From NCBI GenBank assembly GCA_004151065.3, contig NWUY0300043432.1:4824-26087 (forward strand): 21,264 bases of DNA, in the 5' to 3' direction. Positions 1 through 10,023 of this stretch are shown piece after piece. Under the pieces are notes generated by a model, which had not been told where the DNA came from, made no database searches, and saw nothing but the letters and a program-made list of their open reading frames with translations. Source of the DNA: Larix sibirica (taxonomy: Eukaryota; Streptophyta; Pinopsida; Pinales; Pinaceae). Position 1 is the first letter of the stretch. Each line of letters starts with the position of its first letter. The translations under genes were made by a program, and so were the position numbers.

Positions 1-2
1 CC

Positions 3-143
3 ACAGAGGAGGCTGTGAATGAGATGAAGATCGCGGGAATGCAAAGGAGCAGCAGGAACGAGCGGGGCCTGTGGGGAGAAGAGCCACAGCCGAAGAAGGC
101 CACGAGATTGCTGCAGATAGGGCAACAAAAGTTAGTTTTTTAG
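3..143 (+). other. Open frame at window edge, unidentified
   Basis: The frame is open from the left edge for 46 codons and ends at TAG 141-143. The stretch is clearly richer in GC than the DNA that follows and encodes a charged peptide rich in Arg, Gln and Glu. I recognise no family. The minus strand here reads AAACCCTAA-like sequence followed by C/T-rich sequence, a composition common in plant 5' leaders, so the stretch could equally be the edge of something on the other strand. It may simply be a fragment. Confidence 0.15.
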
Positions 144-1335
144 GGTTTTTAAGTATATTAAGAAAAATATAAAAAATTAGCTAGCATACATAACCCAGAA
201 AACTTAGACCTTATTCGTATAAAATCAAGAGACAAACTCAGAATTAACAATGTAAAAACTAATTAATCTATACAAATAATATTTGCAATATCAACAACTT
301 AAAATTTTGTTTAAGAAAGATAGATGAACAAATCAGGGTTTTAAAAGATAGATTTTCTTCACCTAGGGCTTCATGGAAAAACCCTTACTTGAGATGGTAC
401 TTGCTCAGTTTGGCAAGCCAAAGAAATCTCCAACAACCTCTAGGATTAGTTGTGAGAATTCTGGCCAAAGCCAACCTAAGAGACCTAAAGCTCAAGCCTT
501 CTTAGCTAGGGCAACAAAATACTGAAATTTGACTAGCCTAGGGAAAAAATGCAGCATTACAACCACCATTCAAACCTTAAAAAAGCATAGCTTCAGCATT
601 TAGCAAAAATACATCAAGAGAGAAAAACTTAGATGCCTTTTTGTGCATGTGTCAAGCAAACAACTCTTAGCAAACACCCAAGCAAAGTGTAAGAAACAAA
701 GATGCTCCAAAGATAAATCCCCAAACTAGCTTCATCCATTCATCCTCAAGGAAGTGCACACCTCTCCAAAATGCCCAAGGAGGTCGAAATCAGAAAAATA
801 GATTTTATCCCCTGTCTTGTTACGTTTTGAAGTGAGGAGAAGGTAAACTTATACCCTTCTTACACTCACTTTACACATAATAAGGTCAATTTAACATTTA
901 AAAATGTCAACTTAAAAATATAGCAAAAATAATATAAAATAATAGTCTGAGTGGGTAAAATGGGACATTTTCCCCAGTATTCACCCCTGCATGTAAAAAA
1001 TGACTGAAATGGCAGCATAAGACTGAACTGAAGGCTGAGATGCGGAGGTGGGGTCATCATACCCCTACTAACCCCATGAAATAGTGAAAATCCATCAATA
1101 ACCCCCCTCAAAGCAAACACACTACAACGATGAGAAGATGACGTCATCATTTCTGGATGCCGGGGAGAAATGGTACTGGAGCTCTGGAGCAGCATGAGGG
1201 TGCAGAAGGAGACTTGGGGCAATGTTATAGGCCCCAGTACTGAAGGAAGATATGCCACGATTGTAAAAGTGATGGGGGAATCATGTGGTCCAATGACCCA
1301 TCCTTGGGGTCCCAGACACCAACCTCAGGGTTTCA
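144..1335. other. Intergenic sequence, no gene seen
   Basis: AT-rich sequence without a convincing reading frame. The open stretch on the minus strand between about 866 and 1258 has no ATG-initiated domain that I recognise and looks like chance. Bases 350-830 resemble decayed non-coding repeat DNA, but I could not assign a family. Confidence 0.5.
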
Positions 1336-1560
1336 NTTCGCTTTCGTCCTCCCTGACCGTCTTTCAATGGCCCGTCTATTGAACCCACCCAAGGATTAGG
1401 CTTTCAACGTTCCTTGAAATTCGCTTTCGTCGTCATTTGCGTTACTCGCTGTCCTTCAATACAACTTGCAGGTTATAGGCTCTGCTCAAGTAGTTGGTAT
1501 GAGTTTTTACTCTTTCAGCATTTGCCATATTTTTTTAGATAACAGAATGAGTAGGCAGTG
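1336..1560. other. GC-richer patch starting with an ambiguous base
   Basis: Base 1336 is N, the only ambiguity in the window. The 12-mer TTCGCTTTCGTC follows directly and occurs again at about 1420. The short frame from the ATG near 1369 stops after ten codons. The pyrimidine-rich composition is leader-like, but no gene can be called. Confidence 0.3.
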
Positions 1561-2086
1561 TATTTTTAAAGAAAGGTTTCTTATATCAACGGGGATAAGT
1601 CAAAATAACTAATTAGTAAAATGAAATTAGTTAGTTATTAAAATAACTTTAAAATAATATTTTAATTCAATCTGACGACTTGAAACGTGGATGCTTGTAA
1701 TCCGAATGACTTCGTGTATCATATCCTTAAGCCCGGAGAGCTCTAAACGTATTTGAAAAAACTGAATCAGATTATGTTGTTTTTTTAAACGGGAGAGCCC
1801 GTTTTCTCTGGCGTGGTAGCAGCCCCGCGGACTCAGTTATACGTACAGCCCATTTTCTGTTTGTTTATAGCGGTTGTCGTTAGTGAAAAAATCTTAATAA
1901 AATCCACAATCAATTAAATCAATTAATATGACAAAAAAATCTCCAAAAATTCAAGATTTAGAGTCATATAAAGTATACAAAATGAACAAGGTGATTTGAA
2001 TTAATGACCTTTATTTACAACACTTTTTTCTATAAAGAAAATTTCCAATTAAACTACATCTCTATGAACTATTTATTAATAATATT

Positions 2087-2155
2087 AATATAAATATAAA
2101 TATATTAACCTTTACTAATAACATAAATATAAATATAAATATGTTAATCTTTACT
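2087..2155. repeat. Imperfect tandem duplication, about 36-bp period
   Basis: Two copies of a block made of ATAAATATAAATAT followed by TTAAC/TTAATC and TTTACTA. The copies differ by small indels. Low-complexity AT sequence. Confidence 0.6.
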
Positions 2156-2286
2156 ATATTGACAAAAATTTTAATTTTGTTTTAACTAAATATTATAGCT
2201 AAATATATTTACACCTTTCCAAAACCTTTTTCAAATGCCTTTCTATAGACTTAATAATATTGATTTAATTTTTGAGTTCATTTTTT

Positions 2287-2354
2287 AATTAAGTTGTAGA
2301 TAATAATACCAATAATTACGAATTAAGTTGTAGATAGTAATACCAATAATTACG
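2287..2354. repeat. 34-bp tandem duplication
   Basis: Units 2287-2320 and 2321-2354 both begin AATTAAGTTGTAGATA and end AATAATTACG. They differ at one base, so the duplication is recent relative to the surrounding decay. Confidence 0.9.
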
Positions 2355-3060
2355 ATACATCATATATAAAAAAGTTTAAAGACCTCTCCAAAACATTATA
2401 AAATCAGTTTTCAATAAAAAAAATATTTTGAAAATCTTTCCGTATCCTTTAGAAAATATTTCAAATATATTCATCCTGTTTTTGGCTTTGTTTTCGTATG
2501 ACATAAACCAAACAAATTCAATGTTATTTTTAATTATTGTGTTTTTTTATTTGAAATTTTTTTTTTATATTCAAAGAGTAGAATATACATATTGCGCTCT
2601 CAAGGATTGTTGGACAAAAAGAACAGGAAGAATGTCCTTGTTAATAGATAAAGAACTTTGTTTCTTTACTTAGCACGTCTTCACAAGATCAGTCTTCAAA
2701 AATTTGCCTTACAACATTTGCTTGTAACATCATTGATACCTTAAAGGCTTGATACATTTGCTTTTGTGTTAGAGCCCTTGCCAGAACCATATCTACATGA
2801 AATGATGAAAGGAATGAGCACTAGAGACAAAAAGAACTACTCCAGCCCCGCAGTAAGGAGGAGCGCCTTGGCTGGTGTCGTCGAATAATCCCCAAGGGAT
2901 GGATGGATTTGTATAGCATTGGCATGACCCGGATTCCAATTTATGCTTCTTAGCCATTTTAAAGATTAGACTTGTGGTGACTTTGGAAGGAATAAAAATG
3001 TCCCAAAAGGTGGCTAAATTTCTGTGGTGTGAAATCAAATATTATTAAAATAAAATAAAT

Positions 3061-3164
3061 AGTTTATACTTTTTATTTTTTAATTGTATTATTGGAATTA
3101 ACTAATTTAAATAGTTTATACTTTTTATTTTTTAATTGTATTATTGGAATTAGCTAAATTAGTT
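3061..3164. repeat. 52-bp tandem duplication
   Basis: Units start at 3061 and 3113 with AGTTTATACTTTTTATTTTT and are nearly identical except near the right end of each unit. The second unit runs into the candidate LTR described next, so the true left end of that LTR may lie inside this duplication. Confidence 0.9.
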
Positions 3165-3538
3165 GTGTATGTTTTCCGAACAATAGTTTTGGGAAAAGTG
3201 GTTTTTTGGCCCATGGTTTGTGCTGTGGTATTTGTTCATTGAAACAATATAAATATGTATGGTTGGTATAGCATTTGGTGTGCTCGGGAGATACAAGTTT
3301 GAAGTAGTTGGGCCGAAGTATTATGATGTATGTATATGGTTTGTAAGTAATAAAAGCTGGCAATCCTTTCCTTGCTGCCGGTTCTCCACAATTCCGTGTT
3401 CAATTTTTTATTCAAAAAGGACATTAGATCTATGATCTAAATTGGTTGTATTATTTGGCACATATTTTAGATCAATTAGATCCATTATATTTAGATTTGG
3501 AAATTTGTAAATTGTTATTAGCTGTTGTTTTTCTAACA
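3165..3538 (+). mobile_element. Candidate copia-like LTR; right end defined, left end uncertain
   Basis: The right end is TTCTAACA at 3531-3538, followed after one base by a tRNA-Met primer-binding site, which is the expected LTR-to-PBS layout. Within it lie TATAAATA at 3248-3255 and AATAAA at 3349-3354, about 100 bases apart, in the order expected for promoter and polyadenylation signal of a short LTR. No TG start matching the CA end could be fixed; it could lie between about 3130 and 3180. I did not see a second copy of this LTR in the window, so this may be a truncated element or its partner may lie outside or be too diverged. Confidence 0.55.
3248..3255 (+). promoter_or_regulatory. TATA-like box in candidate LTR
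   Basis: TATAAATA lies about 290 bases before the LTR end and 100 bases before an AATAAA hexamer. The position fits a U3 promoter. In DNA this AT-rich the motif alone is weak; the order of signals is what supports it. Confidence 0.35.
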
Positions 3539-3539
3539 G

Positions 3540-3551
3540 TGGTATCAGAAC
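3540..3551 (+). other. Primer-binding site, initiator tRNA-Met type
   Basis: TGGTATCAGAAC starts two bases after the CA that ends the LTR. Plant LTR retrotransposons very commonly use the 3' end of initiator tRNA-Met as primer, with a site beginning TGGTATCAGA. This marks the start of the internal region of a plus-strand LTR element. Confidence 0.75.
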
Positions 3552-4690
3552 TTGACAGCTTGACACGATGTATTGTTATTAATCGTGAAATCTAGATATG
3601 ACTGCTTGCAGATACATGATGGAAAATGGCAAATCTATTGCTTCAACACTTGGATTTGCAAGAAGAAAATGCAGATCAACTGATTAAAGTGTACATCTAT
3701 TCATCACGAGTTTCGATCTGACGGTTGCATGAGAATTTAGATGCCCGTTGCTGTAGCTGATTGTGCACTGTAGAAGGAACGGAGCTACTGTCCAAAATTG
3801 GAGTCGTTGCTCCGGATATTTTCTCGCAAAGGACACGTGTGAAAGAAGGAGAAATTATTGTTGCGTGAGGAAACCGAGGTGTAGGAGGAATATATAAGCT
3901 ATTCAACCGCCAAAGTTATGCCGCTACTATCCCAAGGAATTGATATGTGGTGGAACAATTAGACCAGGGTCATGATCTTGGAGGCGGTGAATAGATCTGT
4001 GCGTAAGGGCATAAGAAACCATAGAAGGCCCACGTTTTTGCCTCATGTGAGAGCTTGAACAATTTGCTTCTTGTAGTCCGAGGAGAAGAAGCTGCCACCA
4101 GAACAGATGTCTGCCATAACAGAAGTTGTGTTTGAAAATTTCCACCCTGCGAAAATCTGCCCATGTAAAAGAAGAAACCCTACCTGGGTTTGTGTGGAGA
4201 ATCTAGCCCGTGACATTGGAACTCGCTGGGAATGAGGAACTGTTCTGTCTTTCCTGTTAGAAAAGAGCGTCCGATTGTTTGTTGTGGAGTAGCAATGCCC
4301 AACACACCATCTAAATTAGGATACGTTAAAGAGTATTTCTAAAGGACGTTGTTTTATGAGAATTCTAGTGCGTTTTTTTAAAATATGAATGTATATCATT
4401 ATTATTATTATGTCCGTGATATTTTGTAATGGATTTGGGTGTATTAGTCTGTCAGTGCAAGTAAATTTTTTCAGTTGAGAAATTTTTTTCAAAGTTTTCC
4501 AAAGTCGAATTCGAAATGTTGCCTGGTAGTTTGGTGTAGTTTGGTGTACGGGTTTTGCTCGCCGCGTGTTCCCCGCACCTGTCCTGCTCGTACTGTTTAT
4601 TACATCAAGTGATCTGCGTCTGATCGACGGTCTTGGTTTACAGCTGGAGTCGCGGTCTGCTCAGCTGAATTCATGCATGTTAAGTCCCCA
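3552..4690 (+). other. Likely internal region of the copia-like element, no coding domain
   Basis: Sequence following the primer-binding site. I found no gag, protease, integrase or reverse-transcriptase motif on either strand; the open stretches on the minus strand (3697-3906, 3927-4164) are short and without domains. It either belongs to a non-autonomous element that never coded, or the coding part has been lost. Confidence 0.35.
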
Positions 4691-4694
4691 GTTT

Positions 4695-5800
4695 GATGTC
4701 ATCGTGTGTGCTAGTGTAAGGGTCAAGATCATGGTATTAATGCGTTTGGTCTTTGTGTCCTGGGCTTCACGGTATATGCGTCTCGCCGTCTAGGCTGCAA
4801 GCGTGGGTTGTATGTTCTGCCTGCGAGCAACCGGGAGATAATTTTCGTCTGGCGCTGGCATCACTGGTCGAGGTTTTATTAATTGTTTTCCATGGCATCT
4901 TTCAAACATTTTGCAGCTATCAGTTTGGGTGCAATTTATTTTTATTTTTGTTGTCCAAAGTTTTTCCATGGTTTTCCTGTCGTTTGCCTAGGAATCGTTT
5001 TCCAAGTGCCCCCCGCTTTGATGTCATCGAGTGCGCTAGTGTAAGGGCCGGGATCCTAGTATTAATGTGTTTGGGCTTTGTGTCCTGGGCTTCACGGTAT
5101 ATGCATCTCAGATGCGAATGTGCATTGTATGTTTTACCTGTGGGCAGCCGAGAGAGATTTTCCGTCTGGTTCTGGCATGATTGTCCAGGGTTTTATTAAT
5201 TGTTGTTATGTCACCTCAAGTGTTGGACTGGATTTGCTTGAATGCAGTGGATTTCAAGGTCTGATGTTTGGGCGTTAGGGCTGGGAGCCTGATGTTAATG
5301 CTTGTTCGTGTATGCTTTATGGTTTTAGTGTATATGTGTTTGGGTTGGGAGTGTGGTTTGTATGTTTTTCCCACTGGGATCCGGAAGGGGTCTTACCCAT
5401 TTCTTCATGGTATATGCTTCGTAGTACATGTGTTTGGGATGGGAGTGTGGGTTGTATGCTTTACATGCGATTGGGTTGGAAGTGTGGTATTAATGCTTCA
5501 CGGTATATGTGGGTTGTATGCTTTACGGTGTGTGTTAATGGCATTGACATTAATGGGGTCTACCCGCCGGGAGACGAAGTGATTTTACCTGGTGCTACTT
5601 GGCATCGACGTTAATGGGGTCTGCCCGCCAGTTTTAGTTGGACCGGAGCTACTTGGTGGCAACCAGAAGTGCTTAATAGGGCGATTTTTTGTATAGTTCT
5701 GGCATCATTGGCTGGTGTTTCATTAAATGTTGTTCTGTCACCTGATGTTATGGATGGACTGTGCTTCAATGCAATGGATTTGGAGGCGGTATTTTTTGCA
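4695..5800. repeat. Degenerate tandem array, first period about 325 bp
   Basis: The block starting GATGTCATCG at 4695 recurs at 5020 with conserved landmarks in the same order: GTGCTAGTGTAAGGG or a near match, TCCTGGGCTTCACGGTATAT, then GGTTTTATTAATTGTT. A third, shorter and more diverged unit starts near 5262, and further fragments (TTCACGGTATATG near 5498, GGTTGTATGCTTTAC near 5451 and 5513) continue to about 5800. A separate duplication with 61-bp offset starts TTAATGGGGTCT at 5550 and 5611. The array keeps some plus-strand frames open (for example 4753-5199), but they only echo the repeat and show no domain. Confidence 0.75.
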
Positions 5801-6312
5801 GGAAAGAGGTCCTTGTCGAGCATTATGGCGATAAATATATTTTCATGTAGAGTCTGTTGGGTGGAATGTTATATATGCTAGTTTCGGTGCATTTTTGATT
5901 TTTTGGTGTTTTTTCGGTTGCAAGTGGTGGTCTGGGGACTGGAACCGTTGAATTGAGGTTCGTGGTTTTGTTGTGGTGGTCTGTAGACTGGAGCTCGTTT
6001 TGAGGAGGTGCTGCAGTTCGTGTTTTTGCTGGAGTAGTGGCGGGTGCAGTCATGTTGTCTAGGTATGGAAATAAAAGCCCTTGAAACTGTTGTTTTTTCA
6101 TGCTTGGTTGTTACACGTTTGCATTCAATGGAGGATATGTTCATATCTACAATTTTTTCCATTGTTTTGACGAAATCTCCTTAGAGAGATAGAGCCTTCA
6201 CTCTGGGTTTACCTATTTTTTCTTAGCCTCTTTTATTAATCCTCTACCCATTTTCAATGGGTGAGGTACTTGCATGCATACAATTTTATTTATATTATTA
6301 TGGCATTGGTCT
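5801..6312. other. Non-coding sequence downstream of the array
   Basis: G/T-rich sequence to about 6060, with an AATAAA at 6070, then AT-rich DNA. The minus-strand open stretches 5823-6162 have no recognisable domain. I see no gene. Confidence 0.4.
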
Positions 6313-6458
6313 GTGCATTCGACAGACTAGAACTCGTATCATTGGGTTGGTTTCAAACCCTAGCATGCTTCTCTTTTGTGTATAGAGTGCATTCCACATA
6401 CTTGAAATCGTGTCATTGATTTGGTTTCAAACCCTGACATACTTCTCTTTTGTATATA
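6313..6458. repeat. 74-bp tandem duplication
   Basis: Units at 6313-6386 and 6387-6458 both start GTGCATTC and share TTGGTTTCAAACCCT and CTTCTCTTTTGT. They differ by roughly a dozen substitutions, so this duplication is older than the 34- and 52-bp ones. Confidence 0.85.
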
Positions 6459-7131
6459 ATATAAATGGTATATTGTTATCAATGCAGAGGGCATAACCCC
6501 TAATTAAATTTCTTGTACTTCTGCTACTTATTAAAGAATGAATTCCATAAATTTGATGGCTTCCATTCTAGATGGTTTATGTTTTGAATTGTATATGTAA
6601 ATATTAGTGACAGAAGTTCATTTTCCAGAATTATTATTGCAATTTCTTGAAAATAGCAGTATGCACAACTTTGACAAAATATGCCAACTCGGCCTATGTA
6701 TTTTGTTAAAACTCTATGCTTGTTTCTATGCAAAATGTAAATATAAATACCACTTGATTTTAATCCCTGGGCTCCAACTCAATTTCAATCCCTAGGCTCC
6801 TGCCAGTGTATTAGTTATTTGAAACTTAAGAGTTCTATCAATGGCATGTTGATTGTACTCGTATGTGAAGTTAGAAGTCCCTTGACACACTCTTCAAAGA
6901 AATTGTTATATATTTTATCAAGCCAAACAATTCCATTAGAAAGACATCCTCAACAAATTTTTACTACCCCATTTAAATTATTGAAAACATAGTTATAAAA
7001 AAGAATTCTTTTCAACCCTTTTAAATAAAACTATTTAATTAGAAAAACCAAGTTAAAAAATTCAAAGCTTGGTTTTCATAATCAATTATATTTACATGTG
7101 TAAGCTTTTTTGAGACGTCAACTTTTATGGT
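6459..7131. other. AT-rich sequence, nothing recognised
   Basis: No repeats, RNA genes or plausible coding frames were seen here. The short open stretches at 6524-6795 on the two strands overlap each other and have no domain. Confidence 0.5.
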
Positions 7132-7258
7132 CAAATGGCCATGGCCATGTTCTCTCGAGTACGACATACAATGATAAAACAAAGTAGTCTCTCGAGTATG
7201 ACAAATGGCCATGGCCTCTGGAGTGCAACATATAGTGATAAAACAGAGTAGTTTTCCA
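7132..7258. repeat. 70-bp tandem duplication
   Basis: Units start CAAATGGCCATGGCC at 7132 and 7202. Both carry a GAGTACGACATA-like segment and ATGATAAAACA(A/G)AGTAGT. The first unit also contains an internal repeat of CTCTCGAGTA. Confidence 0.85.
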
Positions 7259-7353
7259 TTTATCATTGTGGTGCAAAAAAAGAACATAGTAGTATGGCAT
7301 TTATCATTGCGGTGCAAAAAAAGAACATAGTAGTCTGCCATTTATCATTTTTG
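7257..7353. repeat. 41-bp tandem repeat, about 2.3 copies
   Basis: Units start CATTTATCATTG at 7257 and 7298, with a partial third at 7339. Each full unit contains GGTGCAAAAAAAGAACATAG. It abuts the 70-bp duplication directly, so two independent duplication events lie side by side. Confidence 0.9.
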
Positions 7354-8570
7354 ACATCTTTAGAGTGTCACATGAATTCTAGATGCCGGACATGCTAGCT
7401 TGGGTGGATATGCACTAGATCGATACTCATACAGACCCCTTTGGTTCTTTTTGGCTTTTTGATATTCCTCATATAATTAAAAAAATGGTTTTCCTGAATA
7501 AATGGATGCAAAGAAGTGAAGAAATTGCCATTGAAGGATGCGGTGCAAGTAGAGAATAACATAGAAGAAGTGAAAAATTAGACTGCCATTGAGGAAGATA
7601 TTTTTTTCTCTTCCATGACCACTTGGTTAACTAATGAGTTGGATTTCTTGCATTCGTTGTTCACGAGTTCTTGAGTGCTGACAGACTACAACTAAATGTG
7701 AAACGAATAAAGCATTGAATTTTAAATGCATCATGTACACCCCCAGTTAGGATAATATTGATAATTAATTTTTAGGCTTTGATTTTTCCTTCGGGTTAAT
7801 TTCACCTAGACTTGTCTCATGATCACTTTAATCTTGAGGTTGCATCAATCCTATAGTCATTTCCTCGCCATATATCACAATACCATCAAACGCAGGAAAT
7901 ATTTATGTTGTTGAGATTGGGAAGTCCTTGCATGATCTTGTATCTTCTATATATCCTAAGGATCTTCTCTCACTATCTAGTAAAAAGTCGATATCCTTCC
8001 TTCATTCGTGCAACTTTTCATGGTATATTACTCACCATGTCACCTTGGCCTTTCGCAATATGGGCTTTGATATTATTAATAATATGCTACTTATGCCTTT
8101 GGATGAGGAAAACTTAATCATAGTTGTGATAAATTGCTTTATGAAGTAGATTTTGTAATTTGATTATGTCCAAACACAACTTGAAAATTTATTGTTTGAT
8201 TGAGTAATTAGCATTCAATTCACTATCCATTTGTACTTCCATTTTCTATGTTTAGAAATAGATTTACAGAATTGAGATAAGTCAATAAAATCAGACCTAG
8301 GGAGTGATTTTAATGGCTTGTTTTATATTTGGAATTTTCTGTGTGTTTTAATCATCTTGATTTCTAGATTTGAGAAGATTTCATTAGTTGTAATTTATCA
8401 TTGTTTCTAGGTAATATTGTAAATGGAATATTGCTTTAATTTTATCAGAATTTATTTCAAGCAACATTTCATTTCTAGTTTTTTCACTTCAATATTTCAT
8501 TCTAATACCCACTTAAATCTGGTTAATAAAATATGCAATAGAAACCATGAATGCAAACAGATCTAAAATT
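7354..8570. other. AT-rich sequence with one open fragment
   Basis: Apart from the open frame 7838-8149, listed separately, no gene or RNA feature is visible in this stretch. Confidence 0.45.
7838..8149 (+). other. Open frame of 103 codons, unidentified, possible exon or decayed fragment
   Basis: The frame is open from just after TGA 7835-7837 to TAG 8147-8149. It has no early ATG; the first Met in frame lies about two-thirds along. The peptide looks protein-like in composition (mixed hydrophobic and charged residues; segments such as IYVVEIGKSLHDLV and LMPLDEENLIIVVI) rather than a low-complexity by-product of AT-rich DNA. I recognise no family. It could be an exon remnant, part of a transposon protein or chance. 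Confidence 0.2.
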
Positions 8571-8722
8571 AACCCCTTGGACTCTCCTTCATTGAGAATT
8601 AATTCAAAAAAAATTAATCATAGGGAATCCCCCCTTTACCTTTGTGAGAAGGTCAAAAGTGAGAGGAGTTTTGTACTAAGGAGAGTCCAGGGGGGATTCC
8701 CATATAGTGGCATCAAGGGGTA
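8571..8722. repeat. Compound inverted repeat (foldback)
   Basis: Three pairs of inverted segments lie within 150 bases. CCCCTTGGACTCTCCTT (8573-8589) pairs with 8678-8694 with a one-base indel. GGGAATCCCCCCT (8623-8635) pairs perfectly with 8689-8701. ACCCCTTG (8572-8579) pairs with CAAGGGGT (8714-8721). The pairs are interleaved, so they cannot all form in one hairpin. It could be a decayed foldback or MITE-like element; I see no clear flanking target duplication. Confidence 0.6.
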
Positions 8723-9860
8723 GCATTTGTGAGTTTCAAATTTGCTTGTGCAATATTCTTTCTCTTTGTGGAATTGGTTTCATTGTTGCCAATGTCTTGC
8801 TTGCATTGGCTAGAATAAATAATGCATTGTGCATATATTGTTTACAATATCTTGACAGCAGATGGCTTGTTTATGTTTCTATTTTTTATGATATATTATA
8901 ATAATAATAATTTGTTCAAAACAACATAGAATGGTGTAGCTATTTCTCACATGGTAATATCCCTTTTAAATTGGGCTTGGATGAAAAGTATTTGGGCGAA
9001 GTAAAATGTAGGATCTGATTTTTAGATAATTCAATTGGTATTGAATAGCACTGTCTCCTAATTTTTACACAATACAATTGCTATTAAATAACACTGTCTC
9101 GTAGCTAATTATTATAAAAACAGTGGATAAGTTTTGTTTCTATATAAAAGTTATATTTTTTTTAGTTTTACTATTGTTAACATTTATTTCAAAGTGAATG
9201 TTTCAAAAGCAATATTGTCTAGGAATTCATTTATTTACAGCTAGATGTTGGTTTTTTCTGGAAGAATGTAATTGTTTCAGTGGCAATGTCCATAGGAGAT
9301 TATACAACTTGATCATTTATTGACTAGAATAAATCCAATTGTTTCAAGAGCATAGTTGCCTATTTCTCATGTTTGCATTGCCTTGCCCAAGTTGTTGTTG
9401 CAGGAAAGATCTCTTTTTTGTTGGCTCTAGCATTGGAAGATATAACAAATGCAGGTACATATGCTAGATTATGCGGCTATTATGTGTCAACAAATAGGAA
9501 GCTTTTGCAAAGAGGTTTGCCTCAATGGATCATGTGCTTTTGCAATGTGTGGGTTGGATATGCCAGTAATTGACTGCATGCTAGCTAGCCATGGTTTGTT
9601 CCAATTAAAAGAATTCTACAATCATCCACGAGATTTTCTATTTGATGCACTTACTGTTGGATTTTCGATGTTCATCTGTTGAGATTAGATAGAGGGTGGT
9701 GAATCACTTTAGGAAATGTTTAGACCACAATGATCCATGAAGTCAATGAAAACATAATCAAGCAACAATTTATTGCACGAATTGCATGGTGTCAAAGATT
9801 CAAATACATACTAGCATTGAATAGCTCTTTCTGCTGCAGACTCACATAGTCCTTTGGAAT
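8723..9860. other. AT-rich sequence, no gene seen
   Basis: Two overlapping plus-strand open stretches near 9373-9682 were inspected and show no recognisable domain in either frame. No tRNA-like fold or terminal repeat was noticed. Confidence 0.45.
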
Positions 9861-9995
9861 CTGGATTATGGGGTGATATTTTCTGTGTCAAATGATTCTC
9901 GAAATGGCTAAGTTTTCTAGTGTCTATCTGGTTTATGGGGGTGATATTTTCTGTGTCAAATGGTTTTCGAAATGGATAAATTTTCTCGTGTCTAT
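9861..9995. repeat. 67-bp tandem duplication
   Basis: Units start CTGGATTATGGGG (9861) and CTGGTTTATGGGGG (9928). Both contain GTGATATTTTCTGTGTCAAA and end with GTGTCTATCT. About ten differences separate them. Confidence 0.9.
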
Positions 9996-10023
9996 CTAGT
10001 CATTTGAGAAGAAAAAATGATAC

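Larger units (their letters stand above)
1561..3060. other. AT-rich intergenic sequence
   Basis: Strongly AT-rich DNA with short tandem duplications (listed separately) and a small palindrome near 1789 (AAACGGG, 4-base loop, CCCGTTT). The open stretches at 2428-2673 (plus) and 2793-3038 (minus) show no domain. I see no gene. Confidence 0.5.

Noticed and set aside
866-1258. 130-codon minus-strand open frame
   Set aside because: Low-complexity hydrophobic translation of T-rich sequence, no domain, no supporting signals.
4753-5199. 148-codon plus-strand frame with repeated Cys-rich segments
   Set aside because: The apparent internal similarity comes from the DNA-level tandem array; the start is not an ATG and no domain is present.
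7132-7353. Regularly repeated segments considered as a CRISPR-like array
   Set aside because: The units are adjacent tandem duplications without unique spacers, in plant nuclear DNA.
8571-8722. miRNA precursor hairpin
   Set aside because: The inverted pairs are interleaved and separated by long loops, so no single well-paired stem of miRNA type forms.
9373-9682. Possible PPR-like fragment in two overlapping plus-strand frames
   Set aside because: Neither frame keeps the spacing or hallmark residues of pentatricopeptide repeats; the resemblance is superficial.
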